A stretch of 64,000 bases of DNA from Parabacteroides distasonis ATCC 8503 (GCF_000012845.1 NC_009615.1:4726001-4790000); one strand, 5' to 3'. Counted from the first letter of the stretch, positions 52,239 to 63,412 are shown. The notes: generated by a model not told the origin, from the letters alone. Program-made: numbers and translations.

Positions 52239-53348
52239 TTAACGTAATATAGGATGATTCTTTATTCTTGTATCAATATGTTTAACTATTAATTCTTGAA
52301 ATTGTTTTTCCCGATCCATACAGAAACCCACCGTAATAGGCAAACAATATAAATGAGAAAACCATTCCATGGGAAGCGAAGGAAGGTCACGGAGTCGGGC
52401 GGCATCTTTCTCCGTGATGATTATCAATTTACTTGTAGAAGTCAACCGCTTGAAGGCCGTTTGTATTTTCTGGATGTCATGCCGATCGAAGGCGTGATGA
52501 TCCGGAAAGATCAATGAGGTGACATGCTCCGTATATTTATGGATCTCTTTTTCGAGAGGTGCCGGGGATGCGATACCGGATACCAATAAAACCTCTGTAG
52601 TAGAGGCCAGCCCTTTTAATGTGCGTCTGGGGGCTTTACCGGAAAAGACGGGTTCCAGCTCCCCGTAAAGAATACGGCTGAAATAGAGCTCTTGATAAGC
52701 TGAGAGATGTATATCCTCCTCTATGATCCGGAAGTCTATAGGTTGTATGCATGACTCACATTTCGTGACAATGATCACGTCCGCACGTCGAGCGCCATCC
52801 ATAGGTTCCCTTAAACGGCCTGCGGGCAAGAGCCTATCTTGCGTATAAAGACGGTGGCAATCGGTTAAAAGGATGTTCAGCGTGGGGGCGACGTATCGAT
52901 GTTGAAAGGCATCGTCCAGCACGATCACATCCGGGCGCTTATTCTCTGGCAGAGCCAATAGATTGCGGATACCCCTGCGGCGATCAGCGTCTACGGCAAC
53001 GAGAATATCTGGAAACTTACGTTTCATTTGGTACGGCTCGTCACCGATATCCTTGCTGGTACTTCGCTGATCGGCCAACAAGAAACCGGAGGTTTTCCGT
53101 TTATAGCCACGGCTGAGTACAGCTACCCGGTATCGGTCTTTTATCAAACGGATGATGTATTCCGTATGAGGAGTTTTTCCGGTCCCCCCGACAGTCAGGT
53201 TCCCCACGCAAATAATAGGCAGATCATACCGCTCTGTCCGAAGGACTTTCCAGTCGAACAGCTGATTCCTGAATCTCACCCCGATTCCATAAAGGAAAGA
53301 GAATGGAGTGAGGAGTTTATTGAACTTAATCGTATGATCTGTCAGCAT
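52239..53348 (-). CDS. lpxK: tetraacyldisaccharide 4'-kinase
   Basis: 369 residues. N-terminal membrane-associated helix, P-loop 'VGNLTVGGTGKTPHTEYIIR' (GGTGKT at 54-59), 'VAVLSRGYKRKTSGF', 'IGDEPYQMKRKFPDILVAVDADRR', 'VIVLDDAFQHRYVAPTLNILLTDCHR' and 'LPAGRLREPMDGARRADVIIVTKCE'. It adds the 4'-phosphate in lipid A synthesis at the inner membrane. It begins 10 bp after sppA. Confidence 0.97.
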   Translation of the reverse strand: MLTDHTIKFNKLLTPFSFLYGIGVRFRNQLFDWKVLRTERYDLPIICVGNLTVGGTGKTPHTEYIIRLIKDRYRVAVLSRGYKRKTSGFLLADQRSTSKDIGDEPYQMKRKFPDILVAVDADRRRGIRNLLALPENKRPDVIVLDDAFQHRYVAPTLNILLTDCHRLYTQDRLLPAGRLREPMDGARRADVIIVTKCESCIQPIDFRIIEEDIHLSAYQELYFSRILYGELEPVFSGKAPRRTLKGLASTTEVLLVSGIASPAPLEKEIHKYTEHVTSLIFPDHHAFDRHDIQKIQTAFKRLTSTSKLIIITEKDAARLRDLPSLPMEWFSHLYCLPITVGFCMDREKQFQELIVKHIDTRIKNHPILR

Positions 53349-53358
53349 GGTCCAGTTA

Positions 53359-55125
53359 TTATAACGGTTTCATATCGTAAGGCATACGAGCTTGGATTCC
53401 GCAATTCGTCTTGATATTATTCAACGTCTTGAAGTACTCGAACTCATTACCCAATACATTTTTGACGATAGAGAGTTTCACCTCTCCGAGCTGGCTTTCC
53501 AAGAACTCGTCCAAGAAATTCTTGGAACCGCTGACGGTAGTTACGCTATACTGATCCAGATCAGCCAACCCCGCCGCTGTGCTTATAGCTAATTCAATAC
53601 CGCCCAGCTCATCGACTAAACCTCTTTCTTTCGCTTGCTCACCCGTCCATACCCGTCCTTGTCCGATAGCGTTGACCGCTTCGGTAGTCATACCTCTACC
53701 TTCGGCGCAGCGGGAAAGGAACGTTTGGTAGCCTCTTTCCACGTATCCCTGTATCAGTGCTTTCTCACTCTCGGTCATGGGACGGGAGAGGTCTCCTAAG
53801 TCCGAGAATGTGTTCGTCTTTACGATGTCCGTGGTCAACGCTAGTTTCCCGAATAATCCGGAGGCGTTCGGGAACATGCCGAAGATGCCGATGGAGCCGG
53901 TCAACGTATTCGGTTCGGCGATGATCTTATTAGCGGCGCATGAGATATAGTAGCCTCCCGAGGCAGCTACGTTGCCCATGGAAACGACCACAGGTTTCAC
54001 CTTTTTCAACTCGACAACTTGACGCCATATCTGCTCGGATATATAAGCGCTACCTCCCGGGGAATTCACACGGAATACCACGGCTTTCACGTCATCATTG
54101 TTTTTTAGCTTGATAAGCTCATCGGCCATTTTCTCCGTGATACTTTGTTCGATATCGTAAAAGTTGCCGGGTGTTTGCGCCTTAATCTCGCCTTCGGCGT
54201 AAAGTACGGCTATCTCCGGGGCGTTTTTGGAGGGTGAGGCCTTGAGGGTTTTCATTTGAGCTAAGTTGGCCGATCTCAGTTTCTCTCCATTTTGTCCGGC
54301 TAGCTCTTTGACGTATGCTTCTACCTCCGGCTTATACTTCAATTCGTCTATAAAGCCACATTCTACCGTTTTCACAGGGTCTGCGAAGAAAAGCCCCTCA
54401 TTGGCGTAATGGTTGATATCGTTCACGCTGATGCCGCGTGATTCGGCGATGCCTTCGGCTATATTATCCCAGATGGTGGAGATATACGATTGGATTTGCT
54501 CCCGGTTCGCCTCGCTCAGCTTATCCAGCATAAAAGGCTCCACGGCACCTTTGTAGGTACCTACCTTAAAAATCTGCATCTCGATACCTACCTTATCCAT
54601 CAGTCCTTTGTAGAATAGGGTTTGCGAGGCGAGTCCCGTCAATTCAAGGATGCCTTGCGGATTCAAGAATACCTTATCGGCTACGGAACAAAGGAAGTAA
54701 TTCCCTTGCGTGAAATTATCGGCGTAAGCTACCACGAACTTGCCGCTTTCCTTGAAGTCTATCAGCGATCGGCGGATTGCCTCCAAGCTGGCGCTACCCG
54801 AGGAGAGAAGCCCCGATTCGATATAAATCCCCGCGATCTTGTCATTCTGTTTCGCTATCCGGATCGTCTCGAGCAGGTCCTTCAGTGACAGCATGTTTTC
54901 CTTGTCGCCCATCAAGGCAGAGAATGGATTCTCCGCCGGGTTATCCGCTAGCGTCCCGTCTAGCTTGATCTTGAATACCGTATTGCTCTTGGGGGTGTAA
55001 TCAGGTGTGCTACCTACGGTGGCGATATATCCTATAGTCATGGATATCAATACCGTCAGGATTATTCCCATTGCCAACATAACGCCTAGCGTTGAGGCAA
55101 ACATCATTTTAAAGAATTGTTTCAT
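53359..55125 (-). CDS. sppA: signal peptide peptidase SppA, 67-kDa type
   Basis: 588 residues, the double-domain form. N-terminal transmembrane anchor ('LGVMLAMGIILTVLISMTIGYI'). The N-terminal domain carries the general-base lysine in 'VGTYKGAVEPFMLD'. The C-terminal domain carries the nucleophilic serine in 'VVSMGNVAASGGYYISCAAN', preceded by 'VFRVNSPGGSAYIS'. It degrades leftover signal peptides in the inner membrane as a tetramer. The gene starts 12 bp after the DUF4922 stop. Confidence 0.96.
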   Translation of the reverse strand: MKQFFKMMFASTLGVMLAMGIILTVLISMTIGYIATVGSTPDYTPKSNTVFKIKLDGTLADNPAENPFSALMGDKENMLSLKDLLETIRIAKQNDKIAGIYIESGLLSSGSASLEAIRRSLIDFKESGKFVVAYADNFTQGNYFLCSVADKVFLNPQGILELTGLASQTLFYKGLMDKVGIEMQIFKVGTYKGAVEPFMLDKLSEANREQIQSYISTIWDNIAEGIAESRGISVNDINHYANEGLFFADPVKTVECGFIDELKYKPEVEAYVKELAGQNGEKLRSANLAQMKTLKASPSKNAPEIAVLYAEGEIKAQTPGNFYDIEQSITEKMADELIKLKNNDDVKAVVFRVNSPGGSAYISEQIWRQVVELKKVKPVVVSMGNVAASGGYYISCAANKIIAEPNTLTGSIGIFGMFPNASGLFGKLALTTDIVKTNTFSDLGDLSRPMTESEKALIQGYVERGYQTFLSRCAEGRGMTTEAVNAIGQGRVWTGEQAKERGLVDELGGIELAISTAAGLADLDQYSVTTVSGSKNFLDEFLESQLGEVKLSIVKNVLGNEFEYFKTLNNIKTNCGIQARMPYDMKPL

Positions 55126-55137
55126 ATCTATTGAAAA

Positions 55138-56088
55138 CTAATTAGATGACAAATGTACGAAAATTTCCTCTACGTCCCGGTCGTTGAGGCATACTTGTTG
55201 GTAAACATCTCGCAGAAGCTCCGGGTTGATCTTTTTGAAATCTTTTTCTAAAGGGGTGATGAAAAGACCTCCGATATCGGCAGCTCCCGGGCTGGACAGG
55301 AGATGGTCGTTCCCCTCAGCCTCGTATTGCCATGGGCGGTGGCGTTTACGAGGGATTACCGTGATTACCCAATTATTATCGTAATAGGAGCCGAAGATAT
55401 TCATCATCGGCTCGGGCTCACCGGGAAGTATCGGCAAAGCGGCGTAGATCTTTTTGAAGAGCCGGGTGGCGGCTTCTTCGGTGGCGGCTTGGATGACGAG
55501 GCCGGGGCGGAGGTTGCCGGTGAGTGGGTATATACGGTTGTCGTATACACTCGCATACGATTGTCGTATAAATTGGGTTACCTCTTCATCCAGCGGCATG
55601 ATGCCTCGTGTCACTGCTTGGAAGTGGGCATGATCCGGTGCCGAGGCTCCGCTACGGGGTCCATTGTAGAAGACGGTGAAGGGAGCGAGTCTCCTTGTCA
55701 GTTCCAAGAAGTCATTCCATTGCGGCAATATCAGTTGCGGAGTATGTTTCCGGGTAGGGATCGTGAAATGCTGGGGGAAGATCGGGTAGGGGTTGCACAA
55801 TACCAGATGGCGAAAGCCGAAAGGCAGCCGCTCCTGTTCCACCGGCAGGTTCTCGGGACATAGGAAGCATTTGCGTTCTTTTAGGGATCGGGCATCTACC
55901 TTGGCCCCGGTGGAAACAATACGGGCGGGATTGAATTGCGCACGTATCGAGAACCCTCCCATATCGAAGGATTTTACTTGCACGGCCTCCAGCGCCTTAT
56001 AGTTCTTCTCGGCCAATGGCCATGTCACGAGTTGCTTGGACAGTAATTCGGTCGCTTGCGATGAGCTGACCCAGTTGTTTGGTTTCAT
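55138..56088 (-). CDS. DUF4922 (HIT/GalT-like) protein
   Basis: 316 residues from the ATG at 56088, which overlaps the GT2 stop by 4 bp (ATGA); the longer frame to 56124 lies inside the upstream gene. Landmarks: 'CFLCPENLPVEQERLPFG' with a CxxC pair, 'YPIFPQHFTIPTRKHTPQ', and a histidine-triad-like 'SGASAPDHAHFQAV'. These place it with GalT/HIT-fold nucleotidyl-transferases or phosphorylases. DUF4922 is undescribed in function. Coupling with the GT2 suggests nucleotide-sugar or nucleotide handling. Confidence 0.8.
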   Translation of the reverse strand: MKPNNWVSSSQATELLSKQLVTWPLAEKNYKALEAVQVKSFDMGGFSIRAQFNPARIVSTGAKVDARSLKERKCFLCPENLPVEQERLPFGFRHLVLCNPYPIFPQHFTIPTRKHTPQLILPQWNDFLELTRRLAPFTVFYNGPRSGASAPDHAHFQAVTRGIMPLDEEVTQFIRQSYASVYDNRIYPLTGNLRPGLVIQAATEEAATRLFKKIYAALPILPGEPEPMMNIFGSYYDNNWVITVIPRKRHRPWQYEAEGNDHLLSSPGAADIGGLFITPLEKDFKKINPELLRDVYQQVCLNDRDVEEIFVHLSSN

Positions 56089-57545
56089 TGTCTTTCCATG
56101 TTTAAGCGGGCCTCGAGTTCCCAAGTCCTGATTTTATCCTTATATATATTATGGTTGTTCATTTTCACGACATCCAATGAGGCGTCGGAGTTATCTTCCC
56201 AACGGCGGCAAAGGTACAGCACGTCGTAGATCCGCCCGATCGGGTACTCGCGGCTGATACGTAGGCCGAGGGCGTAATCTTCTCCGTAACTGGTGTTCGG
56301 GAGGTTTAGTTTCCGTAGCAAGGGTGTATAAAAGGCTCGGGGCGCTCCAAGCCCGTTGATGCGGAGGGCGTTATTGCGGCCGTTCTCGGGAGTCCATTCT
56401 TTATGGTCGATAATTCCGGGCGGGATGGTTCGCATATCGAAATCGGTCATTCGGTAGGTTCCGACCACCATGGCGCATCGCTGCTCGTAGAAGGCTTCCA
56501 CGATCTTACGCAGGGTATGCTCGTCACTGTATACATCATCACTATCCAATTGGATGGCGAACTTGCCGCAAGCCGAATGGTGTATTCCTATATTCCAGCA
56601 CCCCCCGATGCCGAGATCGTCACGCTCCGGCTGGATATGGATAATACGAAGGTCCGTGGCGGCGATCGCTTGGATTCGCTCGGAGGTGCCATCCGTGGAA
56701 TGATTATCGATAATGATTAGGTTGAAAGGGAAGGACGCCTCTTGTCGCAGTACGGAACGGATAGCGTCCTCGATCGTCCGTACACGGTTACGTACAGGGA
56801 TAATAACGGAGGCTTCCGTTTGAAATGTCTGCTCGTCAAAACGGACTGGCTTGAAATGAGGGGGCAAGTAGCCGCCTATCATCTTTAAATGATCTGTACA
56901 GGCGGCTTCCATCTCGATCTGTACGGAGCGGTTCTTGGGATCTACATAGTCGAACATCTTCTCTCCGGATTTCCGTAAATCATTCTCTACTTCTGTATAT
57001 AGATATTCGTTGATATGCGTCAGCGGAGCGTTTTGGGAGACTTTCAGGCGCAAGTCGTAGAGTCCGGCGAATGTATATTCCGTATCCATGGAGGCTATGG
57101 CGTTTTGTAGCGTGGAAGAACGATAGAGTAGGAGGGAGCCGAAATTGAAATCATCCCTAAGACTTCCTTTCTGGTAATCGATCACCGGATGGGGGTTGAG
57201 TTTGCCCTCCTTCTTCTCGTAATAATCGGAGTAAACCATACCGGATCTCGTATCGTCGGCGATGGCGACAAAACGCTCTAGGGCATACATGCCTAATTGA
57301 AGCTCTTCAGTCTTCGTATAAATTAACGTATAATGGGCACTGGCATAGCCGGCTATTTCCCGGAGGGTCTTCGTGCTCCATATATTCTCCGTGCGGATTA
57401 AGTTGCAGGGATAAATAGCCTTGGCGTGGGGATCGTCCGTGATTAGATAGATCTGACTCACTAAGGACGACTCGGCCAATTGCGCTACCGTTTGTCGTGT
57501 AGCCTCTATTTTTCCATAAGGGATAAAGCAATTGATTCGTTTCAT
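56085..57545 (-). CDS. family 2 glycosyltransferase with extra N-terminal domain
   Basis: 486 residues. The first 220 form an atypical, degenerate GT-A-like region ('CFIPYGKIEATRQTVAQL', 'VYSDYYEKKEGKLNPHP'). From about 240 a standard GT2 domain begins: 'SVIIPVRNRVRTIEDAIRSVL', 'NLIIIDNHSTDGTSERI', D-x-D in 'FAIQLDSDDVYSDEHTLRKI', acceptor region 'NGLGAPRAFYTP' and 'EDYALGLRISREYPIGRIYDVLYLCR'. No membrane segments. Overlaps both neighbours by 4 bp. The sugar and acceptor are unknown. Confidence 0.9.
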   Translation of the reverse strand: MKRINCFIPYGKIEATRQTVAQLAESSLVSQIYLITDDPHAKAIYPCNLIRTENIWSTKTLREIAGYASAHYTLIYTKTEELQLGMYALERFVAIADDTRSGMVYSDYYEKKEGKLNPHPVIDYQKGSLRDDFNFGSLLLYRSSTLQNAIASMDTEYTFAGLYDLRLKVSQNAPLTHINEYLYTEVENDLRKSGEKMFDYVDPKNRSVQIEMEAACTDHLKMIGGYLPPHFKPVRFDEQTFQTEASVIIPVRNRVRTIEDAIRSVLRQEASFPFNLIIIDNHSTDGTSERIQAIAATDLRIIHIQPERDDLGIGGCWNIGIHHSACGKFAIQLDSDDVYSDEHTLRKIVEAFYEQRCAMVVGTYRMTDFDMRTIPPGIIDHKEWTPENGRNNALRINGLGAPRAFYTPLLRKLNLPNTSYGEDYALGLRISREYPIGRIYDVLYLCRRWEDNSDASLDVVKMNNHNIYKDKIRTWELEARLNMERQ

Positions 57546-60478
57546 TGTATATACTGTATTTTATTTTGTTGTTGAATGGAGAAAAAGCGTAAGATGGACT
57601 CCATGAGTCGATTTCGTTCCGACGGTGTTTGAAGTGCCTCAAACGGGAAACCGAGCGAACAAGTCCGATATTTCCCTTCATAAACGATTCCCGCCCCGAT
57701 ATTGTTCTCCGGATATCTCAAGATGGTATGGGCGAGCTTATCCGCCGGAAGTACACCGTCTACCGACTCGATCGAGTAGCAAATAGGGTTCGGACGTGTC
57801 CGGAACGTGTATCTGCCGTTTATATATCCGTAAGGGGATGCGCAACTGTTTACGATTCCCTCCTTGCTGGCATTACGGCTAGCCAACTTCCCTTTTAGTA
57901 CCTCCTCGACGAACGTACGGTCTTGTGCGTTGCCCCAGCTGTCGGAGAAAAGATTCGTCCCGCTTACAAGCAAGTTGCCGCCTTGGGCAAGGTAGCTGCG
58001 AAGCGTATCCTGTAAAACGGGAGTGATAACCGGTTGGCGCTGTTTTCCTAAAATCAAGTCAATAATCGGATACGTATCCGGCTTTACGACTCCCTCGGCC
58101 AAAGATTTATGGCTACATGAGACAAAGGAATAACCGGTCCCGGCCATGGCCTGCCCATGTATGAAAGGATAATCGAAGGTATTGCCCGCTATGACTTGGC
58201 CTGCGTAATTGTTGTAACTATCCCCATGCCCGTTATTATCATTGCTGTTCCATGTGGCGGAACGGCGGAATTCGAATTGATCCCCGATAAATGCGATATC
58301 ATTCAGATAAGGTACTCCCCGGTCGACGGCATAAAGAAAGCCGGCTAAACTATCCGTCGCACTCTCGAAACTGGCTGGACCACTGATCCTGTCGAATCCA
58401 TTGACGATTAATACCGTCTTATCCTTTTCACCTTTAGGAGACCGGTAAACACTTACGATCTCGGAAGGGAAACTGATGCCTCCCTTATTTACGGCAGCTA
58501 CCTTATAACTATGGATAATACCCGCCTCAATTGGAAGAATGATTTCTTCTCCTTTTACGAGCGTCCCGTTATCGAATCCACCGCTGTCTTTTCGACTATA
58601 AAGGATATAGGCGGTTGGTGAGGCACTCTCCTCAAGAGTATCCTGTACGGCTTTCCAGCCGATTCTCACTTTATTCGTTTCTACGAGCTCCGTATACAGA
58701 CGATCAGGTGGGAGCGGTTGTACGATAGGCTCCTGTTTATTCTGGAAACAGATATAACGGAGCATCCCTTTATAGATCGCCCTACAGATAAGGAAATGGA
58801 AGCGTGGGTCTAACCCGTAACGCATATCGGCGAAGTTTTGATGGGATAGTAATTCTAATAGCATCGTTGGGACATCGGGAATACGTGCCTCTATATAAGA
58901 TTGATTCCACATGCCCCGGCGGCTCCATTGAGGATTGTAAACCTTGCGGACATCGGACAGGATCTGTGTTTGGATCATGTCGGTTAGGTCTCTGGCGATC
59001 TCCCGGCTTTTCCGGTTGGTGTAGATTCCGTCGTTGCTTTTAGACATATAGATGCCGAGTGTCCCTATAATTGAGTCATCCGGGGTGGTTCCTGCGTCGG
59101 AATGGAATGCGAAGGCCATGTCGATAGGGATATGGGTCTGTTCTTTTAAATAATTAACCCATCGGGGACGTGCGTAAATGTCGTCTTGATAATCATTGTG
59201 GAAAGCGCTTTTCGAATAGATACTATCTGGCATTCCCGCCCATTGTAGCCAATATCGGGCCGCCTCGGTAAACCGTGGATACCCGCTTGTCTCTGCTTCT
59301 ATCGGATAGGGACTTTCTAGCGGGCTACGTGCGATGTTCCCCATGCCGCCACCGATCTTGATTGCGTCTGCCGTGATAATCTTTCCCGATTTATTGCTTT
59401 GATTCGTCAATACGATTCTCTCATGGGCTTTTCCATATGCCGTGAATTTGAAATTTCCCAGATAGATCCAAGTTCCACCCCCCATCGTTTGATTGACGGC
59501 GATCGTGGTTTCCCCTCCGGCATGATGGATGGTATACAGTGCCTGCTCTGTGCTGTTCGGAAAAGATTGATAGGAGGCATAGACTGCGTAATTCCCCGAT
59601 TCCGGAATTTCGGGAATCCACTCGATGAGACTTTCTTTTCCTTTCCTCTGTGTGACCGTCTGCCGATAGGTGCCTTGCGTAAAAGGGTTCTCCCCATTCG
59701 TATAAGTAGCTTGAATATGCCCAAATCCGGCTTTCTCCCCATCCGACCAAGCTTTCTCTCCATCCAATTCCTTATACTCGGATCCCGGAGTAGAGCGATC
59801 ATTGTCGATAATGATTTCGTGTATTTGAGTGTCCCTTTCCCGGGGGATAAGAATAGTCGCTCCTGCGTTTTCAAGCATCGGGGTCAGATAAGGAAGAACA
59901 AAACTCTGCGTAAATAAGTCCTCCACGGTGCCGAACATGCGAGCCCGTTGCCATTCCCAGCGATGGGCGGTCTGGGCGTAATATAAACCATGGCTTTGCC
60001 AAAGGGCGATATGACGGTTTTGTAATCCGTTTTTTATCTCATGAGGGGTGGATAGGCTACGGGTTAGCGGGTATTTACTCTCTTTAATGGAGTATAGCCT
60101 CTTTTTGTTGGGACGTCCTTTTCTGTCGTATTCGGGAATCAAGCTCTCAATGTCTGTATCTCGGGTCAAGATGACGATCTTGGAGGCATTGGGGAATAGG
60201 GGAGCTATACTTGCGTAAAGCTCAGAAACGTTGTATTCCCGAAAAGGGATGTCCTCCAAAGCTTCATTGGCGAAAAGCGTGACTTTCTTCTTCTGTATGA
60301 GGATGGAGTCAATCTTAATGGTGCGTGAAGACACATATTGCCTTGCGAAAGAGTTTAGCTTTTGATCTAATTGCTTTTTTAAGCTTTCACTATCCTGCCC
60401 TTCTGCCGGAAAGCTCCAGAGAAAAATGGATAGTAAGGATATGATGATCCTAACAGGATAGGAGAGTTTTTCTCGCAT
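57542..60478 (-). CDS. exported 'xanthan lyase'-type protein (golvesin-like domain + amidase-like fold)
   Basis: 978 residues, signal peptide (MREKLSYPVRIIISLLSIFL region, cleaved after EGQ). Around 270-380 is a golvesin/Xly carbohydrate-binding-like domain ('YTNGENPFTQGTYRQTV...YAVYASYQSFPNSTEQALYTIHHAGG...GGTWIYLGNFKF'). Around 435-590 is an N-acetylmuramoyl-amidase-like segment ('IPIDMAFAFHSDAGTT', 'VPTMLLELLSHQNFADMRY'). A fibronectin-III-like unit (about 610-705) and a C-terminal domain ('TVLIVNGFDRISGPASF') follow. It may act on peptidoglycan or a surface glycan; the xanthan lyase name is only a database label. First gene of the operon. Confidence 0.85.
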   Translation of the reverse strand: MREKLSYPVRIIISLLSIFLWSFPAEGQDSESLKKQLDQKLNSFARQYVSSRTIKIDSILIQKKKVTLFANEALEDIPFREYNVSELYASIAPLFPNASKIVILTRDTDIESLIPEYDRKGRPNKKRLYSIKESKYPLTRSLSTPHEIKNGLQNRHIALWQSHGLYYAQTAHRWEWQRARMFGTVEDLFTQSFVLPYLTPMLENAGATILIPRERDTQIHEIIIDNDRSTPGSEYKELDGEKAWSDGEKAGFGHIQATYTNGENPFTQGTYRQTVTQRKGKESLIEWIPEIPESGNYAVYASYQSFPNSTEQALYTIHHAGGETTIAVNQTMGGGTWIYLGNFKFTAYGKAHERIVLTNQSNKSGKIITADAIKIGGGMGNIARSPLESPYPIEAETSGYPRFTEAARYWLQWAGMPDSIYSKSAFHNDYQDDIYARPRWVNYLKEQTHIPIDMAFAFHSDAGTTPDDSIIGTLGIYMSKSNDGIYTNRKSREIARDLTDMIQTQILSDVRKVYNPQWSRRGMWNQSYIEARIPDVPTMLLELLSHQNFADMRYGLDPRFHFLICRAIYKGMLRYICFQNKQEPIVQPLPPDRLYTELVETNKVRIGWKAVQDTLEESASPTAYILYSRKDSGGFDNGTLVKGEEIILPIEAGIIHSYKVAAVNKGGISFPSEIVSVYRSPKGEKDKTVLIVNGFDRISGPASFESATDSLAGFLYAVDRGVPYLNDIAFIGDQFEFRRSATWNSNDNNGHGDSYNNYAGQVIAGNTFDYPFIHGQAMAGTGYSFVSCSHKSLAEGVVKPDTYPIIDLILGKQRQPVITPVLQDTLRSYLAQGGNLLVSGTNLFSDSWGNAQDRTFVEEVLKGKLASRNASKEGIVNSCASPYGYINGRYTFRTRPNPICYSIESVDGVLPADKLAHTILRYPENNIGAGIVYEGKYRTCSLGFPFEALQTPSERNRLMESILRFFSIQQQNKIQYIQ

Positions 60479-60512
60479 ATTTTTATAAATATTATTGGCT
60501 GTCTTATTTCTA

Positions 60513-60520
60513 CAAATTTA
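60513..60520 (-). promoter_or_regulatory. -7 element of the six-gene operon
   Basis: The minus strand reads TAAATTTG (TAnnTTTG), 34 bp before the start at 60478. An ACGGA/TCCGT inverted repeat (60520-60534) abuts it upstream. The -33 region is unclear. Confidence 0.5.
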
Positions 60521-60591
60521 CGGAAAATCTCCGTAATAACCTTATAAAAAGCCCAGATTGGCGCAATTAAAATTGAATATGAAGAAGGTAG

Positions 60592-60777
60592 GGGCAAATT
60601 GTGGATATTGGGAGAAGTCAAATTTATGTGAACGGCAGCAAGGAGAAGAACGGATTTGTCCCTATCATGGGACGGGTAGCGATTAACGGGACGATGGTGC
60701 GGTTCAGTTCAGTTGCGAGCGAACTATTCGTGTTCATGGTCAAGACGCCTATCTGGGGAATGATTATCCCTTCTTGA
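60592..60777 (+). pseudogene. integrase N-terminal scrap
   Basis: A frame of 61 codons contains 'IYVNGSKEKNGFVPIMGRVA' followed by 'INGTMVRFS', the arm-binding domain of Bacteroidales tyrosine recombinases. It then becomes unrelated and stops at 60775. No start and no core or catalytic domain. It is a different gene from the remnant at 49131-49471, which retains other parts. Confidence 0.6.
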
Positions 60778-60803
60778 AGTGTCGGGTTTGCGATAGTATC
60801 TCA

Positions 60804-60885
60804 ATGGGAAACGGTGGTAAAGTCAATGGGATAGAGGTGTTATCTCAATGACTTTACGGCCGTGTCCCATAGGCTTTTTTTGTAT
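60804..60885 (+). terminator. long hairpin with T-run
   Basis: Arms 60804-60825 (ATGGGAAACGGTGG then TAAAGTCA) and 60849-60870 (TGACTTTACGGCC then GTGTCCCAT) pair at 19 of 22 positions and are followed by AGGC and seven Ts. The shape is a terminator, but no intact plus-strand gene precedes it; it may have ended the transcript of the lost integrase. Confidence 0.6.
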
Positions 60886-60912
60886 CCCTGATAAGTTGGT
60901 AGGGGATGGTTC

Positions 60913-61058
60913 AGGGCGCAAAGGGCGCATCTTTGCGAGGTTTGTAAAACTTTTATATTATAAAAAAATTAGCGTCTTACTTATATATAGATGGAGTAAT
61001 ATATTTTTTTTTGTAAAATGTTTTTGCGAACACGTAAAGATGCGCCCTAATGCGCCCT
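60913..61058. repeat. MITE-like element with GC-rich inverted ends
   Basis: The left end AGGGCGCAAAGGGCGCATCT (60913-60932) and right end (61036-61058, AAAGATGCGCCCTAATGCGC then CCT) are near-perfect inverted repeats, each holding the GGGCGCA unit twice. They enclose about 100 bp of very A/T-rich DNA without coding capacity. The base-composition jump marks it off from its surroundings. Confidence 0.55.
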
Positions 61059-61182
61059 GTGATTTTTTTGGAAGATTTTCTTGATGTCTTAAAGTATAGA
61101 TAGACAGTTGTTTATGTAATACTGTTCTCTTAGCCCTTTTTTAGTCTTTGGGGCGATATAATCGGCCTAAACTCACATTGTA

Positions 61183-61364
61183 CGTGGCCCAAAAGCACGT
61201 GTACAGAGCGATTTTCTCGTGATTCCATGAGCAGAAAGCCGTTTTTCCCGTGTGATTTCCTCTCGTCGCCAGGACCTGTTTATCGTTTTTATACGTGTAA
61301 AAGCACTCGTGAGAGCCCTGTTTTCGGTACACGTGGTGACTCGTAAGTTAAAAAAGAGCGTCAC
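61183..61364. repeat. cluster of CGTG/CACG motifs upstream of rRNA operon
   Basis: Eight CGTG or CACG cores occur near 61183, 61198, 61218, 61249, 61293, 61308, 61331 and 61361, several as CACGTG or TACACGTGG, in 180 bp that otherwise contain no gene. It lies 65-245 bp upstream of the first rRNA promoter. Confidence 0.4.
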
Positions 61365-61427
61365 GTATTATTTCAATGTACGCAATCCCCCTCATGAAAA
61401 AAATATTGCAAAAAAAATCCGAAAAAG

Positions 61428-61459
61428 TTTGGAGGTTATGTTTTATAACACTACTTTTG
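61428..61459 (+). promoter_or_regulatory. rRNA operon promoter P1
   Basis: TTTG (61428-61431), 20 bp, TACTTTTG (61452-61459). Confidence 0.65.
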
Positions 61460-61530
61460 CACCCGCATTCGAGAGAGAACGCCGGTACAAAATGATGAAA
61501 CAAACTTTTAGAAAAAAAGTTCCGGAATAA

Positions 61531-61563
61531 TTTGGAAGTTTAAAATAAAAGTCCTTATCTTTG
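61531..61563 (+). promoter_or_regulatory. rRNA operon promoter P2
   Basis: TTTG (61531-61534), 21 bp, TATCTTTG (61556-61563), then an untranslated leader of about 170 nt before the 16S gene. Confidence 0.75.
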
Positions 61564-61737
61564 CAGCCACGTTCGCAAAACGAAAGCGACAGAAGAGTTC
61601 TTTGAGAGATTTACATAATTCAACAAGTAGTACAAGTATTGGAGAAGAGATTCTCCGGATTAATACCGTCAAAAGAAGTATGACTTTGGACTACGATAAA
61701 CGGATTCCGGAGCGAGGATATTAAGAAACAATTTAAA

Positions 61738-63264
<1,527 letters not shown>

Positions 63265-63412
63265 TGGAGCTTCAGGATTCCGTACCGAGGTCATACGAGG
63301 TATTGATCCCTTGTGCTGCTGTTGAGATTATGTTTATTATATAGATCAATGACCGGAAGGCCGGTCGGAGAGAAAAAGATGAAGCTGGGACGTAAGTCTT
63401 GGCAAAGTTGAC

